The notes below the pieces were generated by a model. That model had not been told where the DNA came from. It searched no databases and saw nothing but the letters and a program-made list of their open reading frames with translations. A stretch of 37,457 nucleotides of DNA from Allomuricauda sp. (GTDB lineage: Bacteria; Bacteroidota; Bacteroidia; Flavobacteriales; Flavobacteriaceae): positions 1 through 37,457 of the forward strand of contig JASBTQ010000043.1 of assembly GCA_030148335.1 (NCBI GenBank), written 5' to 3'. Within the stretch, counting starts at the first letter, position 1. Every line of letters starts with the position of its first letter. Positions 25,805 through 33,914 of this stretch are shown here, in pieces. A program made the translations under genes and the position numbers.

Positions 25805-26907
25805 TGGATTTCGATTTTCCCTTCAGAAAAATCATTCATGTGGACATGGATGCGTTCTATGCTTCCGTGGAACAGCTGGACAATCCAGAACTGAAGGGGA
25901 AACCCGTTGCCGTTGGTGGTGGCTCACCTCGTGGAGTGGTCTCTGCCGCCAGTTATGAGGCCAGGAAGTTTGGGGTGCGCAGTGCCATGTCGGGCTATTT
26001 GGCCCAGCGAAACTGTCCGGACCTCATCTTTGTGAAACCCCGCTTTGACCGCTACAAGGAGGTCTCCAAACAGATCCGTCGCATTTTTTTGGAATATACG
26101 GATCTCGTGGAACCGCTTTCCTTGGATGAGGCCTATCTGGATGTGACCGAAAACAAGGTCGGGAATCCGTCCGCGACCCTCATCGCCAAGGAAATAAGGC
26201 AAAAAATATGGGACAGGACGGGTTTGACGGCTTCTGCCGGAATCTCCATCAACAAGTTCATCGCCAAGGTGGCCAGTGATTACAACAAACCCAATGGTCA
26301 AAAAACCGTGAACCCGGAAGAAGTGATCCAATTTTTGGAGGAGCTCGATATCCGAAAGTTCTATGGGGTGGGAAAGGTCACCGCCGAAAAAATGTACAAA
26401 CTGGGCATTTTCACGGGAAAGGACCTCAAAGAAAAGTCCTTGGAGTTTCTGGACGGGCATTTTGGGAAGAGCGGCAACTTCTACTACAATGTGGTCCGTG
26501 GCATTCACCACAGCGCCGTGAAACCGCAACGTATCCCAAAATCAGTGGGGGCCGAGCGCACTTTCTTTGAAAACCTGAGCAGCGAGGTCTTTATGTTGGA
26601 AAAGCTAGATCATATTGCCCAAGAACTGGAAAGGAGGCTCCAAAAATCCAAGATAGCGGGCAAAACGGTCACCCTGAAGATCAAGTACAGCGATTTTACC
26701 CTACAGACACGGAGCAAGACGCTCCCGTACTATGTGGCGAGCAAGGACCTCATCCTCGAAACGTCCAAAGAACTCCTCTACCAATCCGCTTTGGAAAACT
26801 CGGTCCGGTTGCTGGGCATTTCACTGGCCAATCTCAACACCGAAAAAAAGAAGAAGGAAGAACCCCAAAAAGAAACGGTATCGGTTCAGCTCAAGTTTGA
26901 ATTCTAA
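25804..26907 (+). CDS. dinB: DNA polymerase IV (Y family)
   Basis: The 367-residue translesion polymerase carries the Y-family catalytic carboxylates: D14 in HVDMDAFYASVE and D108/E109 in SLDEAYLDV, followed by AGISINKFIAKVASDYNKP. The C-terminus ends in VQLKFEF, a plausible beta-clamp binding peptide. The frame is open from 25690, but ATG 25804 (MDFDFPFRKIIHVDMD) matches the family start and avoids overlap with the divergent CYTH gene. No LexA-type box was recognised. A nested inverted repeat follows the stop. Confidence 0.95.
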   Translation: MDFDFPFRKIIHVDMDAFYASVEQLDNPELKGKPVAVGGGSPRGVVSAASYEARKFGVRSAMSGYLAQRNCPDLIFVKPRFDRYKEVSKQIRRIFLEYTDLVEPLSLDEAYLDVTENKVGNPSATLIAKEIRQKIWDRTGLTASAGISINKFIAKVASDYNKPNGQKTVNPEEVIQFLEELDIRKFYGVGKVTAEKMYKLGIFTGKDLKEKSLEFLDGHFGKSGNFYYNVVRGIHHSAVKPQRIPKSVGAERTFFENLSSEVFMLEKLDHIAQELERRLQKSKIAGKTVTLKIKYSDFTLQTRSKTLPYYVASKDLILETSKELLYQSALENSVRLLGISLANLNTEKKKKEEPQKETVSVQLKFEF

Positions 26908-26914
26908 AAAAGAA

Positions 26915-27044
26915 GAGGCTGTTTAAAAAGCTGGTTCTCTGTCAGTTCGAGCGCAGTCGAGAACTTAAATGTGTTGATAATCAATTGGTTTCAACTGCGC
27001 TCAACCTGACAAAACCAAAATTTTGCCACTTTTTAAACAGCCTC
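26915..27044. repeat. 130-bp nested inverted repeat, MITE-like
   Basis: Perfect 16-base terminal inverted repeats GAGGCTGTTTAAAAAG (26915-26930) and its complement (27029-27044) enclose a second imperfect pair of 21 bases (26940-26960 with 26991-27011; 18 of 21 match), whose core is CGAGCGCAGTCGA. The element fills the gap between convergent dinB and the M16 protease gene and could fold as one long hairpin, so it may act as a bidirectional terminator. There is no coding capacity and no clear target-site duplication beyond an AA. Confidence 0.8.
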
Positions 27045-27050
27045 AAGCCT

Positions 27051-29831
27051 CTAATTTTTAATATCCTTTTCCATCGGTTTGACCGTCGGGGTCTTGGGAT
27101 TCCCATCGGCATCGATTTCCACGATGTTGTCAAAACCGAGTGCATCCAGTTTGTTGATGATCTCGGCCCTGTCGCCCACCATGAACCAATTGATCTTTTC
27201 TGGTTTTACGACTTGGTTGCTCACTTGCTTGATATCATCCACCGAAAGATTTCTTACATTTTGATCATACTTTTGGTAATAATCATCAGGCAGGTTATAT
27301 CGGACCAAATCCCGTACCGAACTGTTCACGGAACTATTGGTCTCCCATTGGCCAGGGAGTTTCAGCACCTGGTTGGTCTTCACTTTTTCAAGCTCTTCCT
27401 GGGTCGCAGGTCGTGTGGAGGTAAATTCTGAAATTTCCTTTCTGATCTCCGTCACGGATTCCGCGGTCTTATCGGTCTGCACGGGGGCATATACGATGAA
27501 TGGGCGCGCTTCTTTGGAACCAATCACGAAGCCTCCTGCACCGTAGGACCAGTGCTTGTCTTCCCGCAAGTTCATATTGATCCGTGAAGTGAAATCGCCT
27601 CCCAGAATGTTCACCATTTGCTCCAAGGCTATTTCGGAAACATCCCCATACTTTTCGGTCAAGTGCCCTGCCAAGATCACGGATTGCTGTGACTCTGGCC
27701 TGTTCATCAGGTAAAGGGTGTTCTTGGAATCGGTTTTGGGTGCGTTGAAGGTAATCTTCGGCACATCACCCTTCTTCCATTTGCCCAATGTTTTTTCCAA
27801 TTTGGATTTCAACTCGTTCATCTCCACGTCCCCTGTCACGATGATTGTGGAGTTGTTCGGCTTGAACCAGGTGTTGTAAAAATTTACCACATCTTCCCTG
27901 GTCAGTTTTGAAACGGTGTCCTCATAGCCTGTTCCGGTGTAGGGGCTGCTGTACGGATGATCCTCTCCATACAAATACTTGTTCATCACCCTAAGGGCCA
28001 TGGTGATGGGTTGTGATTTTTCCTGTTTGATGTCGTTGATCTGCTCATTGCGTAGTCTTTCAAACTCCTTTTCGGGAAATACAGGGTTAAGCACCACGTC
28101 CAAAAAGAGGTCCAGACTGGCATCCAGGCTTGGTTTCAGGGTAGTCATATACACATTGGATTCATCCTGACTGGAGAAAGTGCTCAGCGAGGCACCCAAC
28201 AATTGCAGCTGTTCATTGATTTCCAAGGCATCTTTGTCCTTGGTGCCTTCGTCCATCAAGTTCATGGCCAACTTGGCGGTGCCGGGGCTGGACAGATAAT
28301 CGGTCTTGTATCCCGCATCCGCGACCAAATTGATCACAATGGTAGGCACTCCTTTTCTCTGTGCCAAAATCACATTGAGCCCATTGGAAAGTTGGGTGCG
28401 CTGCAATTCCGGGAATTGGGAACTTTTCTGTGGCCCCAATTCGGGCAGTTTGCTACGGTCTACAGAAGATTCCACAATACCATATTCTGGGAATGGATTG
28501 CAGATCAGGACATGTTTTCCTTTGGAAAGCCATTTGGCAGCAGTGTTCTTCAGATCGGCGATAGTGGCCTCCTCAACATATTTCAATTGCGTTTTATAGT
28601 AAGCCGGATCTTTGTGATAGGTTTGATTGGATGCAAGGATATCCGAAACCCCACCAAAGCCCCCTATACGCTCCATACCTTTGATGAAACCCGAAAAATA
28701 GCTGGCCTTTACCCTTTTGAGCTCCTCCTCGGTCGGGCCTTCCTTGATGAACCTGTCAATTTCAGCCCAAAGTTCCTTTTCCAATTTTGCAGGGTCTTGG
28801 CCCTGTTTTACGTTCAGCCAGGTGATGAACTCACTGGCTATTTCGCTGGACGATTGGAAGGAGACCGCTGCACTGGCCGACTGGTCCTGGTATATGAACT
28901 TTTGGTACAATCTTGAATTCTTTCCACTGGTGAGAATGGAGGATATCAGATCAAAATGAAGGTCTTCCCTAGATCCGAACTGGGGGGTGTTCCAAGCAAA
29001 AAGCACTCGGGTTTCTGGAACACGGTCCTCGTATACCTGTCGGGAATCATTCACCTTGTTGGGAATGTTCACTTCTTGCCGTTCCACGGTGGGCCCCGAA
29101 GGGATGTCCCCAAAATACTTGATCACTTTTTGATGGACTTCCTCCGCATCGATGTCACCTGCCACGGCAACTACGGCATTGGCCGCTCCATAATAGGATT
29201 TGAACCAGTCTTGCACATCTTCCAAGGAGGCTGCGTTCAGGTCTTCCATTTCCCCGATCACTGTCCAGGAATAGGGGTGGCCCTTGGGGTACATCGCCTT
29301 GGTCAAATAATCCCATTGCATCCCGTAGGGCTGGTTCTCGCCTTGCCTTTTTTCGTTTTGCACAACGCCTCGCTGCTCGTCCAGTTTTGCTTGGTCAATG
29401 GCACCCAACAAATGCCCCATTCGGTCGGACTCCAAAAACAGTACTTGGTCAAGTGCAGATACTGGGACATTTTGAAAGTAGTTGGTCCTGTCCGTGTTCG
29501 TGGTTCCATTGAGGTCGGTTCCCCCGATGCTCTCCAAGGCCTGGAAATAATCGGTGTTGTAGTTCTCACTTCCATTGAACATCAAGTGTTCAAATAGGTG
29601 GGCAAACCCGCTCTTGCCAGGTTTTTCGTTTTTGGAGCCCACATGATACCATACGTTCACAGCAGCTATGGGTGCCTTATGGTCCTCGTGCACCAAAAGG
29701 GTAAGCCCATTTTCCAAGGTGTATTTTTTGTAAGCGATGTCTATATCATCTGCTTTGAATTGAAAGCTCTGCCCATAGTTCATGGAAGAGCACAATAAGC
29801 CTATGATCAAGGCCAGAAGTAATTTTTTCAT
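27051..29831 (-). CDS. M16-family zinc metalloprotease, two-domain
   Basis: The 926-residue insulinase-type peptidase has a signal peptide ending near NYGQ, so it is exported to the periplasm or envelope. The inverted zinc motif HLFEH lies at 78-82 and the third ligand is probably E160 in RGVVQNEKRQ. Four M16 domains follow, the second half being the usual inactive partner. Length fits the pitrilysin-like exported proteases of Bacteroidota, which degrade peptides. It reads toward dinB and starts 196 bases from the divergent TetR gene. No strong promoter box was recognised ahead of it. Confidence 0.94.
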   Translation of the reverse strand: MKKLLLALIIGLLCSSMNYGQSFQFKADDIDIAYKKYTLENGLTLLVHEDHKAPIAAVNVWYHVGSKNEKPGKSGFAHLFEHLMFNGSENYNTDYFQALESIGGTDLNGTTNTDRTNYFQNVPVSALDQVLFLESDRMGHLLGAIDQAKLDEQRGVVQNEKRQGENQPYGMQWDYLTKAMYPKGHPYSWTVIGEMEDLNAASLEDVQDWFKSYYGAANAVVAVAGDIDAEEVHQKVIKYFGDIPSGPTVERQEVNIPNKVNDSRQVYEDRVPETRVLFAWNTPQFGSREDLHFDLISSILTSGKNSRLYQKFIYQDQSASAAVSFQSSSEIASEFITWLNVKQGQDPAKLEKELWAEIDRFIKEGPTEEELKRVKASYFSGFIKGMERIGGFGGVSDILASNQTYHKDPAYYKTQLKYVEEATIADLKNTAAKWLSKGKHVLICNPFPEYGIVESSVDRSKLPELGPQKSSQFPELQRTQLSNGLNVILAQRKGVPTIVINLVADAGYKTDYLSSPGTAKLAMNLMDEGTKDKDALEINEQLQLLGASLSTFSSQDESNVYMTTLKPSLDASLDLFLDVVLNPVFPEKEFERLRNEQINDIKQEKSQPITMALRVMNKYLYGEDHPYSSPYTGTGYEDTVSKLTREDVVNFYNTWFKPNNSTIIVTGDVEMNELKSKLEKTLGKWKKGDVPKITFNAPKTDSKNTLYLMNRPESQQSVILAGHLTEKYGDVSEIALEQMVNILGGDFTSRINMNLREDKHWSYGAGGFVIGSKEARPFIVYAPVQTDKTAESVTEIRKEISEFTSTRPATQEELEKVKTNQVLKLPGQWETNSSVNSSVRDLVRYNLPDDYYQKYDQNVRNLSVDDIKQVSNQVVKPEKINWFMVGDRAEIINKLDALGFDNIVEIDADGNPKTPTVKPMEKDIKN

Positions 29832-29924
29832 TGAAAAAGATTTAATTGTTTGATTGATAAAATTGAATACAACAAGATATGAAATAGTTTACAATCCACA
29901 CGATTTTAATCAGTTAGCTTACCC

Positions 29925-29960
29925 ATAAAAGAAGTGGATGTCATCGGAAACCTCTTTTAT
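29925..29960. promoter_or_regulatory. Imperfect palindrome upstream of a TetR gene
   Basis: Arms ATAAAAGAAGT (29925-29935) and ACCTCTTTTAT (29950-29960) pair at 10 of 11 positions around a 14-base centre. It lies in the 196-base divergent gap between the M16 protease gene and the TetR gene, a typical place for a TetR operator. Apart from this and the promoter-like boxes near 30015 I see nothing else in the gap. Confidence 0.35.
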
Positions 29961-29994
29961 AGCACAATCTCCCCACCAACCATGTATCAACACT

Positions 29995-30022
29995 TTTGGT
30001 ATCTTCCTTTTTGTTAAATTTG
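29995..30022 (+). promoter_or_regulatory. Promoter-like boxes just before tetR start
   Basis: TTTG at 29995-29998 and TAAATTTG at 30015-30022 resemble the -33 and -7 elements, though the 16-base spacer is short. The -7 box ends five bases before the ATG at 30028, so transcription from it would give a leaderless or nearly leaderless message. Confidence 0.4.
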
Positions 30023-30027
30023 TAAGC

Positions 30028-30600
30028 ATGCAGCGTCCTGAATTGCACCAACATATCATTACCACAGCGGGCAACCTGTTCTACGTACAGGGCTACAATT
30101 CAACGGGAATCAATGAGATCATTGAGAAGTGTGACATTGCCAAAGCGACGCTCTACGGACACTTCAAATCCAAAGAAGACATCTGCGTGGCCTATCTGGA
30201 GCAACGGCATGACGCTTTTATGGCCTCCCTAAAGAGCTATGTGGGCCTAAAAAAGAAAGGAAAGGCCCAGTTGTTGGCCATTTTTGACCTCTTGCAGGAC
30301 ATGTACCGTGAAGAAAACTTTCAGGGTTGTTGGGGTCTAAAAACCCTTGGGGAACTGTCTCCCGATCAAAAAAAGATACTTGGCGTCATCCAGAAACAAA
30401 AAAAGGACCTGTTGTTGTTCTTGGGTGAGGTTGTTGGGGAGAACATGCCCAACCTGTCCCGTGCCGAAATGGAAAAGACCTCGGGAGGACTTTATTTGCT
30501 GTACGAAAGTGCTATTACCGAAAGTCATCTGTTCAAGAACGACTGGCCCATCTACATGGCCAAGAGCATCGCTCCTTCACTGTTCACCGAGTTGGAATAA
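30028..30600 (+). CDS. TetR/AcrR-family regulator
   Basis: The 190-residue protein begins MQRPELHQHIITTAGNLF and has the TetR helix-turn-helix (STGINEIIEKCDIAKATLYG, about 25-44, then HFKSKEDI). The C-terminal ligand domain contains GCWGLKTLGELS, reminiscent of TetR proteins related to NemR/AcuR types that sense reactive small molecules through cysteine, but this link is tentative. The frame opens at 29938, but ATG 30028 gives a normal TetR length. It converges on the AhpD-like gene across a shared terminator. Confidence 0.9.
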   Translation: MQRPELHQHIITTAGNLFYVQGYNSTGINEIIEKCDIAKATLYGHFKSKEDICVAYLEQRHDAFMASLKSYVGLKKKGKAQLLAIFDLLQDMYREENFQGCWGLKTLGELSPDQKKILGVIQKQKKDLLLFLGEVVGENMPNLSRAEMEKTSGGLYLLYESAITESHLFKNDWPIYMAKSIAPSLFTELE

Positions 30601-30601
30601 A

Positions 30602-30637
30602 AAAACCCTCTCACATCAATGAAAGGGTTTTCTTTTT
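30602..30637. terminator. Bidirectional intrinsic terminator
   Basis: AAAACCCT (30602-30609) pairs with AGGGTTTT (30624-30631), followed by CTTTTT on the plus strand; on the minus strand the stem is also followed by a T run. It separates the convergent TetR gene and the AhpD-like gene and can serve both. Confidence 0.75.
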
Positions 30638-30654
30638 AAATGTCCTAACTATTC

Positions 30655-31203
30655 TTAGGCTTCCACTACTTCCAAAGGTTGCACTTCAGGAAAATCTATA
30701 GGCGTGTCCACCACGTTGTTGATGTAGTTGGAGATGGTCTTGTCGCCCACCAACACTATGGTATCAATCAGGTTTTCCTTGGTCCATCCGGCAGCGAAGA
30801 AATTATCCACAACTCCAGGATTGGCAATTCCCCTGTTCTCGGTGATGTTCTTGGCCAATTTTGCCAAAGCGTCCAGTCTGTTGTCAAAAGAGGCTTTGCC
30901 CGCCCTTAGTTCCAAGATCTGGCTATCGGTGAAGCCGTTCATTTTACCAATGGCCGTGTGGGCGGCCAAACAATACAGACAGTCATTCACCTGGCTCACC
31001 GCCAAGTTCACCACTTCCTTTTCTTTGGCCCTAAGGGAAGTCTTGGCATTGGCAAAGGTCAAATAATTTCCCAATGCATTTTCCGAATGGGCAAAGGTGG
31101 CATAGAGGTTGGGGACAAATCCCAACGCTTTTTTAAGGTTGTCAAAAATGGCCTGGTTGGCCGGACTTACTTCTTCTCTTGTGGGTACATTGAATGTGCT
31201 CAT
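30655..31203 (-). CDS. AhpD-like carboxymuconolactone decarboxylase family protein
   Basis: The 182-residue cytosolic protein has the AhpD/CMD core with the redox motif CLYCLAAH (CxxC followed by His three residues on), typical of peroxidase-associated alkylhydroperoxidase D-type proteins. Such proteins reduce peroxides or act in detoxification; true decarboxylase activity is unlikely with this motif. ATG 31203 (MSTFNVPTREEV) is preferred to a TTG three codons upstream. A 52-residue His/Cys-rich ORF ends 29 bases upstream on the same strand, and an AraC regulator gene lies before that, suggesting a small stress-response unit. Confidence 0.9.
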   Translation of the reverse strand: MSTFNVPTREEVSPANQAIFDNLKKALGFVPNLYATFAHSENALGNYLTFANAKTSLRAKEKEVVNLAVSQVNDCLYCLAAHTAIGKMNGFTDSQILELRAGKASFDNRLDALAKLAKNITENRGIANPGVVDNFFAAGWTKENLIDTIVLVGDKTISNYINNVVDTPIDFPEVQPLEVVEA

Positions 31204-31232
31204 GATTTTCAAATTTTAAAGGTTTATACTGA

Positions 31233-31391
31233 TTATGATTTCTGTACGAAGGGTTTTTCTGCATCACAGTAGTAATCGTGATGGTATTTTTGCTCACAGT
31301 GTTCTGCAACACTTACAATTGGTGGTGCGGCTCTGCGCATCTGCCGAAAAATCTCAATGAGATTAAAAATGGGTCTGTCCATTGCTTTCAT
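31233..31391 (-). CDS. Small 52-residue His/Cys-rich protein, function unknown
   Basis: A frame with ATG at 31391 and TAA at 31233 encodes 52 residues. An in-frame stop lies two codons before the ATG, and AAGG sits at Shine-Dalgarno distance, so the start is well defined. The N-terminal half is amphipathic (PIFNLIEIFRQMRR), followed by a proline pair and the motif HCEQKYHHDYYCD (residues 31-43), with C32, C42, H31, H37 and H38 able to bind a metal. I recognise no family. It lies between araC and the AhpD-like gene on the same strand, 29 bases before the latter, so all three may act together. Confidence 0.6.
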   Translation of the reverse strand: MKAMDRPIFNLIEIFRQMRRAAPPIVSVAEHCEQKYHHDYYCDAEKPFVQKS

Positions 31392-31483
31392 CTTTTACCT
31401 TGATTTGAATTACATGGCAAAGATGCTGCGAAAGAAGAGGTAAGGGTTAGGAACGATTTCCCGATGGCTTGCCCAATTTTCCC

Positions 31484-32332
31484 TTAGGCACCCAAAACGG
31501 GGTTGCCACGGTATTCGGAGGGGGTCATTTGGGTCATTTTCTTAAAAAATCGGCTAAAATGGGCCGGATCGTTGAACCCCAATTCAAAGGCAATTTCCTG
31601 GTTTTGCTTATCCGTGTAGTTTATCAGCCGCTTTGCTTCCAAGGCAATACGGTCCAAGATGATCTGCTGTGGGGATTTTTGGTTGTAGATGGCAAACAGA
31701 TTGGAGAGTGTTTTGGGCGACTTGAAGAGCATATCGGCATAATCGCTCACCCTTCTTTTGGTCTTGTAGTGCAGGTCCACCAAAAAATTGAACCTTCGGA
31801 TGGTATCGATCTGTTCATTGTCCAGTGTTTGGACGATGAGTTGTTCCTTCGCCAATCGGGTGCCCATGATGATGAGGCGTTTCAAGAGCATCTGGAGCAT
31901 ATCGCCCTGGATATTGTCCGGGGTGGAAAATTCCTCCACGAACATATCGTACAACAAGTTGAACTTAGGTCGTTGATTTTCAGGCACAGTAATGATGGGC
32001 ACATCCTGCGTGCCAAAGAACAAAATCCCATTACAGGAAACCTCACTGTCATGGTCAAAAACACAATAGAACTCCCTATTGAAAAGAATGGCCGAAAGGG
32101 GCAGCGTGGTCTTGGCGAGGGACACATGCTGCAAGTAAGTGACCGTTATCAACTGGTTGGGCAAAAGCTCCAAGGGCACTCCATCCACTTCAATGGTCAG
32201 CGCATGTGCATTTCTGTTCCATAAAAACTTGATGGTCTTCGAGGTGTCGGAAAACCGTTCTTCGTCGTTTTTAAAATCTTCAGTCAGACCCAAAATGGCT
32301 CCTAATTTTTGATCCGTGTACTCGTACCTCAT
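31484..32332 (-). CDS. AraC-family transcriptional regulator
   Basis: The 282-residue protein has an N-terminal cupin-like sensing domain and a C-terminal double helix-turn-helix of the AraC/XylS type (VSDYADMLFKSPKTLSNLF, then QEIAFELGFNDPAHFSRFFK and TPSEYR). The frame opens at 32425 but the upstream part is promoter and terminator DNA; ATG 32332 (MRYEYTDQ) is chosen. The downstream small ORF and AhpD-like gene on the same strand are its likely targets (inference). A -7 box lies 45 bases upstream. Confidence 0.92.
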   Translation of the reverse strand: MRYEYTDQKLGAILGLTEDFKNDEERFSDTSKTIKFLWNRNAHALTIEVDGVPLELLPNQLITVTYLQHVSLAKTTLPLSAILFNREFYCVFDHDSEVSCNGILFFGTQDVPIITVPENQRPKFNLLYDMFVEEFSTPDNIQGDMLQMLLKRLIIMGTRLAKEQLIVQTLDNEQIDTIRRFNFLVDLHYKTKRRVSDYADMLFKSPKTLSNLFAIYNQKSPQQIILDRIALEAKRLINYTDKQNQEIAFELGFNDPAHFSRFFKKMTQMTPSEYRGNPVLGA

Positions 32333-32376
32333 ATCTGGCTTGGTATCAGTTGAAAAATTAGTCTTGCCGTCCCGAC

Positions 32377-32403
32377 CAAACTTACAGCTGGAACAGGCAC
32401 AAA
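32377..32403 (-). promoter_or_regulatory. Probable araC promoter
   Basis: On the minus strand TTTG (32400-32403) and TAAGTTTG (32377-32384) resemble the -33 and -7 elements with a shortish 15-base spacer, leaving a leader of roughly 40 bases. The -33 part falls on the T tract of the pyk terminator. Confidence 0.4.
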
Positions 32404-32442
32404 AAAACGGGACCCCAGTTCCCAAAAGAACTTATGGTCCCG
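32401..32442 (-). terminator. Intrinsic terminator of pyk
   Basis: On the minus strand CGGGACC pairs with GGTCCCG (32436-32442 with 32408-32414) and an inner GTTC/GAAC pair extends the hairpin; seven T residues follow. It ends the pyk transcript 28 bases after its stop. Confidence 0.88.
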
Positions 32443-32469
32443 CTATTATATAAAAGGAATGCTACAAGC

Positions 32470-33912
32470 TTAAAAGTTACAGCTTGTGATCTCGGTCACC
32501 CTAAGGGTGTTCACCATTCCTTTGGCTTTGATGGGCATGGCCGCCAAGCTGACCAACATGTCTCCAACCTCCAAGTAACCTTTCTTACAGGCCAACTGGT
32601 TCACATCTTCTATGGTCTGGTCGGTGGACACGAATTTGTCATAATAAAAGGCCTTCACTCCCCAGAGCAGGTTCAGCTGGGTCAATATCCTTTTGTTGGA
32701 TGTGAACACCAAAATATGGGCACTAGGTCTCCAAGCCGATATCTGAAAAGCCGTATAACCACTATTGGTAAGTGTGGAAATGGCCTTTGCCTCGATTTCA
32801 TTCGCCATCAGGGCTGCGTGGTAACATACCGATTTCGTGATGAACCTATTGGTCCTGACATGTGGTGGTGTCTGCGGCACCTTGATCAAGCTGGAGTTTT
32901 CCACACTGGTCAGAATGCTGGACATTCTTTCGATCACTTGTACAGGATAGTTCCCTACCGAAGTCTCCCCGGACAACATCACGGCATCGGCCCCGTCCAT
33001 GACCGAGTTGGCCACGTCGTTCACCTCCGCACGGGTAGGCGTAAGGCTGGTGATCATCGTCTCCATCATCTGGGTCGCAATGATTACGGGTATCCTGGCT
33101 TTTTTTGCCCTCAGCACCAGTTGTTTCTGGATCAAAGGAACCTCTTGGGCTGGCACTTCAACGCCCAAATCACCTCGGGCCACCATAAGGCCGTCGCAAT
33201 GTGTGACGATTTGGTCAATGTTCTCCACCGCTTCAGGTTTCTCTATCTTGGCAATAATTGGAATTTTATGATCGGAGTGCTCTTTTATGAGTTCCTGTAG
33301 GTCGATAAGATCCTGACCGTGACGCACAAAGGAAAGTGCCATCCAATCCACCTTGTGTTCTATGGCAAAAATGGCGTCCTTAATGTCCTTCTTGGTGAGT
33401 GCAGGAAGGGAAATGTCCGTATTGGGCAGGTTTACTCCCTTTTTGGATTTCAATGGGCCTCCCTGGATGACGGTCGCCTTCACCTCGTTCTCCCCATCGG
33501 TGGATTTCACCTGAAATATGAGCTTGCCGTCGTCCAGAAGCACACGTTCCCCGGGTTTTACGTCCTTGGGGAAATTTTGGTAGTTCATATACACCCTTTG
33601 TGCATTCCCTTCAAAAGGCTCCCCTGTGGCAAAGGTCACTTCATCGCCCGGGGCAACAACGGCTTCCTCTCCCATAACACCTACTCTCAGTTTGGGCCCT
33701 TGAAGGTCAGCAAGAATCGATGTGTTCGCCTCCAACTCCTCATTCAGTTCCCGTATCATTCTGATCCTTTCCGCTACATCATCATAAGATGCATGGGAAA
33801 AGTTTATCCTAAAAACATCCACACCTGCCTCGATCATCGCCTTGAGGGTTTCCTTTTTACTGGTGGCAGGTCCCAAGGTTGCTACAATTTTAGTCTTCTT
33901 TCTAGTTGGCAT
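32470..33912 (-). CDS. pyk: Pyruvate kinase
   Basis: Pyk (480 residues) catalyses the last step of glycolysis, phosphoenolpyruvate plus ADP to pyruvate plus ATP, in the cytosol. Clear signatures are KIVATLGPAT, FRINFSHA, the catalytic IIAKIEKPEAVEN and ATQMMETMITSLTPTRAEVND, followed by the C-terminal allosteric domain. The start codon lies two bases after the stop of the IPExxxVDY gene, so they are cotranscribed. A strong terminator follows. Confidence 0.98.
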   Translation of the reverse strand: MPTRKKTKIVATLGPATSKKETLKAMIEAGVDVFRINFSHASYDDVAERIRMIRELNEELEANTSILADLQGPKLRVGVMGEEAVVAPGDEVTFATGEPFEGNAQRVYMNYQNFPKDVKPGERVLLDDGKLIFQVKSTDGENEVKATVIQGGPLKSKKGVNLPNTDISLPALTKKDIKDAIFAIEHKVDWMALSFVRHGQDLIDLQELIKEHSDHKIPIIAKIEKPEAVENIDQIVTHCDGLMVARGDLGVEVPAQEVPLIQKQLVLRAKKARIPVIIATQMMETMITSLTPTRAEVNDVANSVMDGADAVMLSGETSVGNYPVQVIERMSSILTSVENSSLIKVPQTPPHVRTNRFITKSVCYHAALMANEIEAKAISTLTNSGYTAFQISAWRPSAHILVFTSNKRILTQLNLLWGVKAFYYDKFVSTDQTIEDVNQLACKKGYLEVGDMLVSLAAMPIKAKGMVNTLRVTEITSCNF

Positions 33913-33914
33913 TG

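Noticed and set aside
28203..29597. Long plus-strand frames opposite the M16 protease gene
   Set aside because: They are antisense shadows of a clear zinc protease and lack domain motifs or their own expression signals.
31469..32224. 251-codon plus-strand frame opposite araC
   Set aside because: The minus strand encodes an intact AraC regulator with two HTH motifs; the plus frame has no recognisable features.
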